Positions 12,298-25,530 of a stretch of DNA of 64,000 nt are shown one piece after another. Numbering within the stretch: position 1 is the first letter of the stretch; the number at the start of each line of letters is the position of its first letter. Below the pieces are notes generated by a model. The model was not told the DNA's origin and did no database searches. It saw only the letters and a program-made list of their open reading frames with translations. The position numbers were made by a program, and so were the translations under genes. The DNA comes from Gymnogyps californianus (lineage: Eukaryota; Chordata; Aves; Accipitriformes; Cathartidae), in assembly GCF_018139145.2 (NCBI RefSeq), contig NC_059477.1, positions 42,717,502 to 42,781,501 on the forward strand, read 5' to 3'.

Positions 12298-15200
12298 GTG
12301 AGCAGGTGAAGTATCTCCAAGATGAAAAGATTAAATTAGAAACATATTTGTGGGTAAACAAAGGCCATTGTAGTACATGTGTTATCATCAGGTGAGAAAT
12401 CCTGTGGGAATCGGTAATAAAGACGACCCTGCGAACATGACTGGAGCTAGAGAGAAATCCACCAGCTGGCATGTTGGAGTAAGCCCTTTGGGCAGTGGCT
12501 TTTCTCCTTGTGTCCTGGCACATCCTATCTATCGATGAGGAATCAGATGATAACTTTTGTCCTGCAGTAAGGAGTGAAGCAAAGAAAAACAAAAAAAGAA
12601 ATATATCCATTGCGGTGGGTGTGCCGTGGATTTAATTTGTGTACAGCACCTGCCCAGGGTTAAGCCCTGATGGAACACACAAAGCGGTTTTAGCTATTTG
12701 TACATAGCATATATAAAGAATTAAGCCTGTATTTCTGTGTATAGGTATCCATGTATGTGTGGTACAGATGGGAAATTTCCAGAAATTTGGTATTCGTCTT
12801 CTTGCAGAGATTAAAAATAGCATCCAGAATTGCCTCATCATTTTCCAACATATGCATTTTAAGCAAGTTAACTTTAGCACACGAGTGTCTGCATTAACAA
12901 CACTTTATTCGGTTCATGTCTGAGTGTGGCGTTAGGTAACATGTATCGTAGATGACTTGCTGACTTACTGTGAAAGTTTATTAGAAGTGAATTAGAAACC
13001 ATGCGAGGAAAGCTGAGGTCTATGAAGTGTCAGTGACTCTGGTGCGCACTGGAAACTTCAGCATGCTGATCATAAGCAGGAGCCCAGAAAATGCGGTTAG
13101 GGCTTTATTTGGAAAAAGTAACCTAGTAGAAACTTTTACGGGAGAGTTCAAACATTTATTGGTCTAGCATCTACCTTTAGGACTGGTTTTGGGATGGCCG
13201 CAGTAAAAGTGCTTAAAGAATAACCAAATTGTGTTTACCGAAGTGGAGCTTTTCTGAGGAGGGTTTTGTCCCACGCCTGGGAGCTCAGCAGGCTTTCTGT
13301 AAGGCTGCGACCCTCTGGGTACCGCACGGCCAGCTCAGCGTGCCAGACTGCGGGTCTTTGATCCCAGGTTTTGGGGAGGAGAACAAATGAAGCACCTCTA
13401 GGATGAGGGGGATCAGCTGTGTCCACACTGGTCCTTAATGCTGCTTATATTAAGAGCAGCATCCTGAGGCTTCAGGCTTAAAACCCATGCGGGATGAGTG
13501 AGGAAAGTTTACACTTGTAAAAATTGATTTTAGTTAACCAAAGAGCTGGTGGCTTTGTAGCATCTTGGGTCACACTGTGAACTCTGCTTGCCTGCTACGG
13601 GAGCTATTAGTATGGCAATAAATACTTGTAGAAAAAATGATGGAGACTGATGTAATGCACGTGTCTGAATTCCCAATGCACTTTCGGTTGGTTTAGTACA
13701 AAATAACGTGTACTGTGACCGGGTCGCAATAGTGAATTCTGTTTCTGCGAGAGGCAGGGGAATATTTTTGCAGCACACGTGCCGTGTTGTGGTTGCATGT
13801 AGGACAGCGTTGTGTGTGCCCTCGTGCAAGGAGCCGCGCGCAGCAAGTCGGCGTTTCAGCAAACCTGTGCGCAGCGCTTGAGGCCATTTCCCCGCTTGCA
13901 GCAACTCTTCATTTATATTTCATGTCAAGTTGTCTGGCAGGGTGTGCGCTACATAAACGCTAATGTATTGTTCAGTTTGACATCCGTAGTGCTGTAAAAT
14001 ATCTGTCTCGAGCAGGGAGGATGAGGAGGAGGGAGCGGGAGCTTGGCGACGAGGGCTACCCAGGCGAGACATGTGGACACGTTCGGGATTAGGACACAGC
14101 AAGGGCACCCGGTGCCCATCAAGCACGGGTTTTCTAGGAAGGGAGCAAAGGGAGCAAAGACAGAGGTGTTTGCTCAGCGGCCACGTGTGATTGTTCAGTC
14201 AAATCCTGATGCCTCATACTTGGCAAATACTTGGAGCTTAACACTTGAACACTGAAAGGCAATGAGAAAAAAAATGCTTCAAGAAGGTTACATGAAAGTG
14301 TGAGTGGTGAAACAGCAAATATCAGGGCTGGTAGTTTGAAGATGCATAATTTTTAGGCACTTAAAATTATTCATATGATGTGCATGCGTATATGTGTGCG
14401 CTTGTGTGTCATACATTTTTACTGACTCTTTTGTTGTCAACCCAGGCAGACATAATGTAAGGGAGCCTGGGGGGTCAGTTATAACGGAGTAAAAGACAAA
14501 GCAATCTTGCTCTATGAAGTGTTTCTCATTATGGCTAGAAGGTCACACGTTTGTGGTTTACTTTGGCTTCCCGTACACCTCTTCTGTTGGGTTGCGGTGG
14601 TGCCTGCAGTATTTAGACCTGTAAATATTTCCAATATAAACCAAAGTTTATAACGTGCTTTTAAAAATTCAGTTGGGATTGAAGCTTGGCATATGAGAGC
14701 CTTTTCTTGTGTTTACATTTTTACGTGTAACAAACTTTCAGATAAATTCCTTTCACTGTTCATCAGGTACTTGAGTGTAGAAAAGAGGGACGTAAATAAT
14801 TTGCAATTTTCAAAAAGTGCTTATCACTTATCTACTCCTTTCTGGGCAGCGTGAAGCAAGCCGCAGAGACCTGGACTCGCTGGCAATATGGGAGGACTGT
14901 CAGGCAGAGAAGAGAGCTCAGCTATGTACAGGGAAAATTAAAAATAGGCACTGAAGGCTACTTTTGCTTAAGTGAACTCTGAGCACCTGATCAGTGAGTT
15001 CACGTCTGCTTCAGAAGCAGAGTTTTGTCTGAGACGTGGTTTTGCAAGGAGGGCTTGTGCTGACATCCGTCAGAGACATAAAACCTGGGACCGGGACGGG
15101 GGCCAGGCTTTTTATCCCTGAGTTCATTTATTTTTCTTGGTTTATTCAGCCCTTAATATTATTCAAATGAAGATTTCATTTCTAGACCAACATAAATCAG

Positions 15201-15525
15201 GGAAGCTGCCAACCTACACTGTTTCCTCTGTGTCCTAGGACTAAAACGCGGTGGCCGTGTGGGTTTTATTTGCATTTAGTTTTTATTTGTTGTCCATTTT
15301 GAATGTGTATCAACTTAAGCAGGAGCAGAAGGATGGGCAAGCAGCCTTTCTATTGCACTTACGGGTACCTATGTGCTCGCCCATGCGAGGGGTGCGGAGC
15401 GAGTGTGCATCCCCACGGGGCCCTTGTCCCAGCCTGCGGGTGACGATGAAGTGGAGGAGATGGAGGCGGCCGGGTCCATCGCCCCGCCGGAGCGACCGGC
15501 TGCCTGCCCGCCCGCCCTCTGCGTG

Positions 15526-15585
15526 AAATAGTCTGTTCTTAGCTTTTAAGTGGAATCTCCTGTATTTCAGTTTGTGCCCACCGTA
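15526..15585 (-). mobile_element. Short CR1 LINE fragment
   Basis: The + strand string AGTGGAATCTCCTGTATTTC followed by AGTTTGTGCCCAC matches the complement of the same CR1 segment seen at 8980-9010, in a better preserved form. Matching flanks fade within tens of bases on each side, so only a small truncated piece remains. Confidence 0.6.
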
Positions 15586-18500
15586 TGTGTCGCTGTATTT
15601 TATTTTTGTTTGGGGGGGCTTTTATGCATATGTTTGTGTGTTGATGGTGTTTGGATTTTGCCGTCTGTTTTTTTTGTGGGCAATTTAAAATAGAATAGTT
15701 TAAATATCAATATGCATTTGCATAAGAAACTCACTCTGAATAAATTACATATATTTATATCCATATGTGTATAGCGGAAAAGGTGCATTCATATGTATAT
15801 GAAACTGTTCAAACTTTCACTGAATTCAGGCTTTTTTGTGCTACCATACTAATCTAGCTGTGCAATTATAATCTTCAATGTGATATATATTCTTAAATGG
15901 TAGGTTGAGAAAGGGAGTGCTTTCTTTTTTTGTTTAATGTACACTAACGTGAAAAATAAAAGCTCTTCTGTGTTTTGGAAACATTCTTACGGATTCCTGA
16001 TAGAAATAGCTATGTTTTTCCTTCCTATATAGACGTTCAGTGGAGCGATAATACAAGGGCATGAGAGGAAAAGAAGGTGCATGTGATAACACAAAGCCCA
16101 CTTTTTGTTAGTTTTGTCATCTAATTCCAGAGCACTTCTTCCACTGTATTTTTGCAGGGAAGAAGCTTCAGTGATGTTGGAGTATGTTTTTGCTGAACGC
16201 CTTTAGCGCAGGCCCGGTGCTAAATTGAAGAGTTTCTGGGCAGCAGCTTGAACGTGTGGGGACAGTGATACCCGCCCGGGCAGCGTGGGCTTTGCCGTTT
16301 CACCCGTCTCTGCTGAAATAGCAGGATCGCTGCTTTCACCGGAGAAGTTTCCTGCTTGTACGTGTGTGCACGACCAGTGTGAAAAGTGCCAAGCTCTGGA
16401 CTCGAGGCACAGGCGAGCGCGGGCATGATTGCTCCTTCTCTTGTTTCCCATTGTTTCTGCATAAGGGAGTTGTCCCTCTGTTGCTGTTGAAGCGGCGTAT
16501 TGTGGCTCTTTGAAACATGTGGGCTTACCCTACATCACCTGTGTATTTATGTGGGAAAAGACTTGTTTTTTCTATGGAAGAAGTGCATGTAGGATAATTT
16601 GTGATCATCAGCTGCTTTTAAAATAGCAGTTAGATGAAGTTTAACTGCTGTTTTCATGAGAGCTTGCAGCTTTTCCCCAACGAGGTTGACTTTGCGGACT
16701 GTCTGTGACCAGGTCATTGCTTTAGGTGGTGGGGAAGTTAGGAGTCCTCCGTGCGGGAGGGGAGGTCAGAGGTATTGCATTCCACCCACCCTCTGCAAAT
16801 CACTTCTCTCGTCCTCAGGGATGTAATGTAAAATGGTGCTCCAAAATGTTCAGGATGTGTATGGGTAGCATCCTTCTCACCCCGTTACCCTGCTGACTGG
16901 GTCATCCTGGTTGACTCCTGCCCCGAGGCATCCCCTCACCACCCAAGCTTTTCCTGCAGGGTGCTCGGGGCTGACTCTCCTCTTGAAATCAAGGGGCTGT
17001 TACGCAGCACCGCTTTATTTCGTAGACAAGATTTACACCATTGGAAAGAACGTGGCCTTTGAACTGGCTGTTCTTTGCAGCTGCTTTTACGCTGAGATGC
17101 TGCAGTCGTCTTGCGTGCACAGATGGCAGATGGTTTTTGGCAGCTGCTGATAGGTGCTGCTGCCCTTAATTTTCGTTTTTCTTTTCAACAGAGTGATTGA
17201 TGAACAGCAGTTCAGTTACACATGTAGCTCTGCAACATTTGCTCTTATTTCCATAGGGTTTGTAGTGAACAACGTCACAAGGAGATGGGATCCTCTGATT
17301 TATGGTGAAGCTTTTTTTCAATGAGATCCAGATAGAAGTTTAAGACGACAACCAAAACCCATCAGCATGTTTGGGATAACTGTTGAGATGCTCAGGCTTC
17401 ACCCCTCTGTACTGCTGTGTGCCAGTGCAGCGTCAGAAAAAGTGTCAAAATCGCTGAAAACCCTTGTCTGTATGTCTTCCACTGTTTCCCTGTCCTGCAG
17501 CATCCAGCAGCCGGGGTGAGTGCGTGGTGCCGTGGTCGGCTGCCCGCAGTGAGGACACCTCTCGCCCCGAGCCGCTGGGATCATGCAGACTGACCACAAT
17601 CTGTGCAAGTCCAAGCACAGCCTTTGAGGTATATATTTTGGTTCTTTGGAAGACACTTTCTCAGACATTTCACTAAAACAGCTTTAATTTTGGATTTTGT
17701 GGTTTGCCTTATCAGCAGCGAGTGCCTTTGAATGATTTAATAAAGCCGTGGGGCTTGCTTGGAGCAATCTTCCAGGCTGGGTGAGTCAGTGGTGAGTTGG
17801 GCTTTGAAGCTTTTGTAGCATGAAACTATTTTTCAGTGGTGAATTAATGAGGTTTCAGCTTTTCCAAAATGTGAAACGCACTAGGCCGAGTCTGAATTTT
17901 CGAAAGGAACCAACAGCTCTGTGGGAGCAGCAGCCGTCCTTGGCCACCAAAACCTTCGAGAGGTTTCCCAGATGAAGTTTCAGCAGCGCCGTCAGAGGCA
18001 TCGTGACTGCCCAGCGAGACCCCACTCGCCGTGTGCTCCCACGCAGAGGCAAAGGGGTTTTGACCCAGGGCACGAGCTGTGGCTGTGTTTGCTTGGGGAC
18101 GAGCCCACAGCGGCAGGGGGGAAATGCCAAGATTCCCGCTCGCACCTGCAGCTTTGTGTGCAGCAGCATTAAACGTCTCCGTGTTGGTGCTTTCATCTGT
18201 ACAATGCTCGTGCTACTATTTATATGTGTGGGGATGAACCTCTGTGAAGAGCTTTGAAGTTAAATGCTAATTTATCATAAATCTGCAAATGATAATGCTG
18301 ATAAAGCAGAGAAATGAAGTGAACAGCAGCAGCGCGTGGAAGGTCAGAGGAGGGGTGATGAGCGTGGCCAGACGTGGAGGGGCTCGGGGAAGTCGTGGAG
18401 AACCGCAGTGATGGTAAAACACAGGCATCGAAACAAGCCTCTTGGCATCTGAGTGTCAGCCTTGCACGTGGATGTCGTCCGCTGCCGCTGCGTGGGGCAG

Positions 18501-19088
18501 GGACCCCTCAGCTCTCTTGCTTGGAATGTCTCCGGGCTGTGCTCCGTCAGGATTCAGGGCTGATGTGCTGCCAGCAGAACTGCTGCTAGCAGGGCCGTTT
18601 GTCTGTAAACACCCAGGAGGTGGCTAACCTCCCAAGAAGTATTTACCCTTCCCTGCCGCTGGATTTCTGCATGGTTTAGTCCTTCCTTGTCTGCTGGGGA
18701 ACAGCAGGTACTCACAGCAGTTTTCTGGATCCCACCTTTCTCCTTCGATGTGTAAAGTAGACGTTGCTGGACGACCTCATCAGGCCCACTGAGATGTGTG
18801 TGGGGAATCACGGATCCAGAGTTAAAGAGTGTCCCTTGTTTTTTTCCAATGGTGTTTCTGAGGATGAGCTCCGTGCGAGTGTCCCCACCGCAGCCCCGGC
18901 CTGTGATGACCCCCCATGTGCCGTGTCCTCGGAGCGGGCACGCTGCAGCCCTCAGTAAGTCACCCCGTGCTGGTGAGTCTGATCCTGCTCTTCGCAGTGC
19001 TCTCCCTGCAGAACCGGGGTGTGTTTAGGAGGAGAAAGGACTCATGCAGCGAGACCATTGGTATTTTTAGATCAAAGACCAGTTTGAT

Positions 19089-19118
19089 AAAAAAAAAAAG
19101 AAAAAAAGAAGAAGGAGG
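19089..19118. repeat. A-rich tract
   Basis: A 30-nt run of A broken only by single G residues, followed by GAAGGAGGA. It may be the tail of an old + strand retroposition, but the sequence before it (19020-19088) is not recognisable. Confidence 0.8.
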
Positions 19119-19270
19119 ATTAGAACAATAAGTACATTTAATTTTAGCCTAGCTTGGATTCCTCATAAAGTCAACGAACTTTGAGATTGCTTGACTTGCC
19201 TCTAGCTTTCCTAAATAAACACACCATAGCAGGACTGAGAAGTTAAGTAGCACAGCAAATGGCACAAAGT

Positions 19271-19376
19271 TAAATTTTAATATTGTAGAAGAATATTAAG
19301 GGCTGTTTTACAGGCCAGGTCCTGGAATTAAATTTTAATACTGTACAAAAATATCGAGGGTTGTTTTAGTAGGCAG
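19271..19376 (+). repeat. Diverged tandem duplication, 58-bp period, two units
   Basis: The unit starting TAAATTTTAATATTGTAG at 19271 recurs at 19329 as TAAATTTTAATACTGTAC. Aligned base by base without gaps, about 38 of 48 positions agree. The remaining part of each period (about 10 nt) does not align. This looks like an old local duplication with many later substitutions rather than an active satellite. Confidence 0.75.
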
Positions 19377-21796
19377 CTACTGAAGTTAGCAATAGACTTT
19401 TTTCTTCCTTTCCCTTGCAGAAAGGGTCAGAGTTAGGGGCAGGGTGAGGGATGGGACGAGGAGGTCTCCTCCTGGGCAGCACGATGCGGCAGTGCTGCGA
19501 GCTGACCTTCTCCAGCGATGGCAAGTGAGGCGGGTTTTGGGGCCAGAGTCTAGTTCTTACGGAGTTTTACCCCAGGTTAAACAGACCAGATTGCAACCAA
19601 CCTCTTGCATCGCAGTGTTGGGTGATCTGGTCGGTGTGTGTTTCGCTTGGGGAGTGTTTTGAGATGAAGAATGCTGTACCAAGGCTTTAGATGTCGTAGA
19701 CCTTTAGTAGACGTCAAGTCAGGAGTAACTTAAGTGAGTGGGATGAGTAAGGAGGTCTCACTTGTGATGGCTTTATGGCCCTGAGTCAACATCAAACAGT
19801 CACTGTCTCCTCTGGAGTTGGTTATCCCATCAGAGGACAAGAGCTGAGTAGGTGCGAGTCATCCTTCATCACTCAAGCCTTAAAGGATGAGTACAAAACC
19901 CTGGCCTGCCACAGCTGCCTGTGCATCCTCTGTTCAGTAAAGAAGATGTCTCTTTGTAACATTACAAACTGCTTTCTTTTCACACCGACTAAATTTAGAA
20001 AATGTGGAGGAACATTTACAAACTCAAAAATCATACATATCTGACAACAAAGGGTGACAATGTCAATGTCTTTGTGAATATACATGAACAGATCTGAACT
20101 GCATGTTATGTTGCTTTCCATTCTCTTTTTATTGTTTTTGGAATTTGCTTACTTTTGGATGCTGGTTTCTGGGAAGACGTAGGCACCTCACAGTGCCAAG
20201 AAGTAAACCTGGATCCACTCAGGAGCCGGTGTTTCATTCTCAGGCTTGCTCCAGCCAGGGAAGGGGGCTGCTCTTTCTCAGTTTTATGAAGGTGGGAGGT
20301 ATGGATTTGACTTATGAACCAATTTTGGATTTACTTTGTAAGAACTCACTAGATATTAATAAAAGCTTAAAATAGTCCAGGCTCTGCCTTAAAACAGCCC
20401 TGACTGTAATGCAGAAAAAATTAAGATTGTAGCTCATCGTGGTGGAGAAAGTGGAGATAAAACCAGGAGAGCTGGAGGCAAAATGCAATAGACATAGCTG
20501 TTATGAAACTCTGTGAGGAATTGAGAAGTTTAACTGATGAGCTGGAGAATAAGCTCAGATTAGGAAATTCCAGGTGAGGACAGGGGGTCCTTGAAGTCTG
20601 CAATTGCTGGAGTAACAAGCAGAGCTTTGATGTCGGTATGTAAATCTGAATCTAATTTACAAGGGCCAAGAATATTATTTTAAATGTATTAAAGCCCTGA
20701 TCTTTTTCATCAATGCTGTGGTGAAGCCAAAAACTACCCAGGTTTGTTTTTCTATCTCTCTGGTAGTAGTGCAAGTCAGGAATAGTCCCAATCAGGGGAA
20801 GGGTGGGAGGAGAAAGCGAGCTGGGAATTAAGTCTCAGGAATATAAGCTACTCTGCCGTGTCTCATAGAGGAGTGGGTATTAACCTGCACCCTTCCCTGC
20901 CACACTGGAGATGCTGTAGTTGCACATAACGTTTTCTTGGGATACCTTTATTTCATTTAAAGTTAACAGTGCCATTATGGAAGTGGGAAATTTAACTCTT
21001 TGCTGAAACGGCTTTTAAATTTTGCCTTCCTCCAGCTCTGAAATTCGCAGCATTGGCTGACTCGCCTTGCCTTGCCAGGCTGAGCTTTGCTGCCGTACCA
21101 GCGCCTGGAGTGATGCAGGGCTGGCTTTATCCATCACCATCTGGCAGATAGGAGTAGGCTGGTGGAAACATCTCATATTTTAGGGGTACACGTGCTCCAA
21201 TTGTCTTACTAACGCATGCAGGGCCGTTCATAGGAACAAATGGCTCAGGAGGACGCTGTCATGTTTGTTGCTAGCACATTAATGTCGTGATTCATAAATA
21301 AAAGGGATTTAGACTTAAAGACGATAAGATTAATAAGAAAGAGCGGCAGCCTAATGCTATTAATTAGCAATGCTTATGCTTTTGAGTCAGTGAAGTTGCT
21401 GCTACACTTGTTTTCCAAAACATTGAGCCTTTTAATTCTCATTAAAACGAGGAATAAGTTAGAAAAAATACAGCTCAGTCGTCCCACCACCAGCATCTAG
21501 CGTGCGGTTCTGATGCTGGTGGGACCTAGTCTGCAGTTCAAATCTGTATTTATGTGCTGGTCCTTTCCTTAGCGAAACCACAAATCGTGCTGAACGTTTT
21601 GATATTTCTGTAATGTGAATAAACTCAGCCAGTTGGGCGCTTTATCGCTCTGCAGCGTGTGGGCTACTATTTTAGCATTTTCTCTGCATGATGCTGATAA
21701 TACGTGGTGCTACGGGAGCGCTTTGCCCCCGAGGCTTGGGGCCACCACGCGTGGCCACCGGCGCCTGCGTGGGCCGAGCTGGTGCCTCCCTTTTCC

Positions 21797-22024
21797 ATGG
21801 AAGGGGACGGCATGCAGATCCCCAAGGGCCAAGTTCGAGGTCAAGGGCGAAGCCAAGCATCGTGGCGGTGGTGCCCAACTCCTGCAAATCGGTCTACAAA
21901 AATAGATTTTAGTGCCAAAAAGTGGAAATGGAGGCTACGCAATTTCTGTAGTAAATTCAGATGCTCTGTCGACTCAAAACCTAGTTTGAAACCGCTTTTC
22001 TATGGACACTTCTGGAGGACAGAG
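21797..22024 (+). other. Possible alternative first coding exon of FMNL2 (weak)
   Basis: From an ATG at 21797 (context TTCCATGG) the frame is open for 76 codons up to a strong donor, ACAGAG|GTAAGAGGG, exactly in phase 0, which is the phase FMNL2 exon 2 needs. A small CpG-rich patch (about 21700-21790) lies just upstream, as a minor promoter might. The product (starts MEGDGMQIPKGQV, ends HFWRTE) is rich in Trp, Arg, Lys and Pro and does not look conserved, and the phase fit has a one-in-three chance. Confidence 0.1.
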
Positions 22025-23495
22025 GTAAGAGGGTTACAACCAGCAAGCCAGCCGGTCATAGCAAACGGCACAAAATTTGTTCAGTTTTGAACAAGGCAGC
22101 CAAGTGCAACTCACAGCTTTTACCTTGAGTTACGGAGGAGTTTGGCTCTCAGCAACGAAGCTGTATTTACAGTCGCTCTCTTTCTCAGGGGTGGCAGGTG
22201 AAGTGCAAAGCTGAGATGCCTGCACTAGCGTCCTGCTTTCCTCCGGCTGCTCGCGGCCAGAAGATAACGCTGCTGTGTGGGAAACAGAGAGTGTTTTCCT
22301 GCCCCGTGCTGGACCGCTGCTCTCGCTGTCACACTGAGACGGGTGAAATCATCTCCTCGAGATGAGGCTAAATCTCGACGCGTCCCGGTACACAGCGCTG
22401 TTACAGAGTCATCTGGCCCCGTGCTTCAGAGACGCTGTCGGGGCTGCCAGTTTGGACGGAGCTGGGCTTTGTTTCATAGGTTAAAAATACATATATTTCC
22501 TTGATGCGCTATTGGTTTTATTTTTAACTCTTAAGCAATTTAGTATTTTGTAGGTCTGCTAGTATTTCCCTCAGTTTTCCATCTGCTACTGTGATTAATT
22601 TAAGTTCTAGCTTTATAATGCCAACCCAGAGCAAACGGAATGGAAACCTTACCTATATTATTTGGCAAGTAGCAGTAGACATGAATAACTTTGGAATTTG
22701 TGGGGAAAAAGAGAAGTTATGTGTTTTTGGAGCCAAAACATGATTGGAAACGGGCCCTCGCAGACAGCACGATGCCGTGTAGGATCTAGCTGCAGTTACT
22801 TTTGAGTGCAGTGCTCCAGATTTGTGTTTGTAGGTGTTTCTGAGGAGTCGGAAACCTCACTCGGAGGCTGTAAAGCAGCGGTGCGCACCGATTTCCTATT
22901 GCCTCGCAGACATTGAGGGAGAATGACGTGCCAGAGGTTTGCTTTTTTTTCTCTTCAGTCCTAGAAGCGGTGTGATGTAATGGAAATTTGCAGTGTGGTG
23001 AGGAAGGTGGGACTGATTTCCGAAGGCTGTGAATCTGTGGGAGGAAGGAGTGGAGGAAAGCTGCAGAGCTCACCTGGGCGCAGATGCTCGGCCAGGACCG
23101 GTGGGCGTCAGCGTTTTACACAGGGCTGCGTGACCCGGGGTAATGACAGGGTGCAAGAGGCAAAAACCCAAACATAGGGAGGTTGTATCATGGCTACTAC
23201 GCGGTCCAGCATGGGAGCTGTGGCATGGCCCCGGCAGCCTCTCAGTTCGTGCAACCGTGCAGCTTGTTGGACTCATGGTAGTGACTTGAATTAAAAATAG
23301 CTTGACCAGAAACGGTTATTTTTAATCTAGACCGTGTTCAGTATGAGCCATGCAGGCGCGTGCACGGGGCCAGTTGGGGATGGGGATGCAGAGCAGTGGG
23401 GTACAAGACAGTGGGGCTGCTTCAACTGCTGTTGCCACTAAAAGAAATGGTGTTTTAGGGCCCAAGATAGCATCTTAATGGAAGATGGGTATCCA

Positions 23496-23969
23496 CTATA
23501 AAGGTGCAGTTCTTCTTCCTGAGCTGATCAAAGTCTGCTCTGCTGGCAAAGGGCCTCCAGCTGCATAAGTGCTGGTGGTGACACAGGGGATGATAAGGGA
23601 TGACCTGGCTGGGGACACGGGCAGGAGAGGAGAGAGTAGGGCCATCCCTTCTGGCAGCAGCAGGGATTTAGATTGTATCAGGAGCGGAATAATTACGTTA
23701 TCAAAAGCCTTCAGAGCATGAACTGTAGGGTAAAGATGGAAAGAGAAATCACGGGTCATAGACCTGTAGTTAACTAAAAAATGCTGGTATGTGTGAAGCC
23801 CATAGTCATAAGAGCTAGAAGTGGCCAGGAGACATTTGTGAGTCATTTCACTGGTCCACAGAGAACAAGAAATCCAGACTATTAATGCATCTGGTAAAGT
23901 TGTGACTAGAGTCAAAACTATTGCAACCAGTAAGGTCAAGCCAGCCAATTCAGTAGCCTTCTTTGCCAT
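23496..23969 (-). other. Unassigned 157-codon open frame with a hydrophobic N-terminus
   Basis: The - strand frame starts MAKKATELAGLTLLVAIVL and stays hydrophobic for about 35 residues, like a signal anchor. A mixed Ser/Thr/Leu region follows. The surrounding 23.5-24.2 kb is more AT-rich and less Arg/Pro-biased in translation than nearby chance frames. A stop lies just upstream of the ATG. It could be a decayed piece of an endogenous retroelement, a rare exon, or chance. I found no paired LTRs and no catalytic motif, so no function is proposed. Confidence 0.15.
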
Positions 23970-25299
23970 AGTTACTGATGCAACAGCTAAAGGTTATGCA
24001 ATTAGATATAGCACACTTGGATTTCAGAAAGCTGATTGGTATAGTGCCATACATAAACATAAAGAAAATATACTGCTTCCTATTTAAGTAAAAATATCAT
24101 GGTTTAGAAACTAGTTTTCCAGCAGGGAATGGTTGTTAACAGTAAGACCAACTGAAGAACAGCATTAGTCCAGGTTTTAGAGAAGGTGTGATCTACACCT
24201 GTGTTATTCTGTACAAAGAAACAAGGGTTATTTGGTACAGCCGCTGAGGGGCTTGACGAAGGCATACGTTGAGCGGGGTCAGGTGTGCTGGGGCACCGGC
24301 CTGGAGGCTGCAGGAGAGCCGAGCCGAAGGACAGGGAGCTCCGGGGGATCAGGAGATCCAATTCAGCAGATGTCTCCTAGATGGGGAGAAGGGAATAAAC
24401 CTGCACGACAAGCAGAGAGCTTCAGGTTGTGAGGGAGAACGTCTTGCGATTAGTTTCCAGTAAATGAGTGCAATTTGATCCAGTTGCCAAGAAAGCCATT
24501 CAAACTGATTTATGTATAAAACATAAAAGTTAATGTCAAACTGACTCTGCCAGCGTGAAAAGCCCTGGTCCAAGTGCATTCCCTCCTTCCCGCGTGAGTG
24601 ATGAGGCCAGAGGGGCAGCAGACAACAGAAGTAGTAGTTTCCTTCCCAGTTGCCTCCAGAAGAGACGAAGGAAGGGGCTAGAGGGGCTGCTGGGGTTGAC
24701 CCGCCTCAGCAAAGTGTCCTGTTTATAGCATGGTAATGGACTTGTGCACAAGCAGGTTTCAAAAGTGCTTTAAATCTCTTACTGAGAAGTGAGTAGGTGC
24801 AAATCATCCACTGCTTACACGCAGGGATTTGAACCTGGTTGCACATGATGTGTTCATAAATAATTTCACCTGTCAGACCAGGGCAGGGGTATCTGAAGTG
24901 AGTTGCAGTATATGTTGAAATACATGAAATGGTTGTGTACAGCAAAAAGACGCGGAGCGAAGGAGTTCACATTTCAGAATGAGATCAGATTTAATTCATT
25001 TTGAAATGAGATCACTGGAACCTGCTGCCTGCATCTTGTTTTCCCTGTTTCAGGCTTTCATCCATGCTGAACTCTTGCCATGGCTGAATTCTGCAAAGGT
25101 TTCCAGGCAGGTTTCTTGTCCAAGCACCAGCCTGGTTGGCTAAACTGATTAGCTATAAGATCAGAGTTTGACAAGGGCTGTTTTGCAGGTAAACAGTGAA
25201 GCTTTTCCTACAGCTGAGATTTAGCATAGCTATGAAATATGTTTGCATCCTCAGAGGTAAGGAATGGTGCTTGAAGAAGCCCCAGGAAAAATACCAAGA

Positions 25300-25530
25300 A
25301 GTGCATTAAAATGATAAGTAGAACTGATAAGGTACATGGTGAAAGACTGAGAGGAGAATCAAGCGCAGATATGATCACAGCCTATAAATACTGTCAACAT
25401 GACAGCACAGATGAGCAAAAGGAAGAGTATTTGTTATCTGATGGAAAACAAGCTTTAGGAAGAGCAGTCATCACAGCAGCAGGGTGGTGGAGGGGATCCC
25501 CAGGAGCGGGTGACACTTGTCAGCCATGAT
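25300..25530 (+). mobile_element. Possible ancient CR1-like LINE remnant
   Basis: The + strand frame here contains ERLRGESSADMITAYKYCQ, which resembles the conserved CR1 reverse-transcriptase tail pattern R-R-L-R-G-D-(L/M)-I-x-x-Y-K-Y-L, with a short insertion after RLRG. Downstream an acidic stretch and LLSDGKQALGRAV follow with no further clear match. If right, it is much older than the two - strand CR1 pieces. Recognition is from memory and only about 20 residues are informative. Confidence 0.35.

Noticed and set aside
17501..17515. 15-nt gap between an excellent acceptor (CCCTGTCCTGCAG) and donor (GGG|GTGAGT)
   Set aside because: It is frame-neutral (HPAAG), but 15-nt exons are rare and nothing else supports it.
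23074..23125. 52-nt - strand segment with good acceptor and donor (CCCAG|GTGAGC)
   Set aside because: It is short, has no partner exons and a low-complexity product. It could at most be a non-coding exon.
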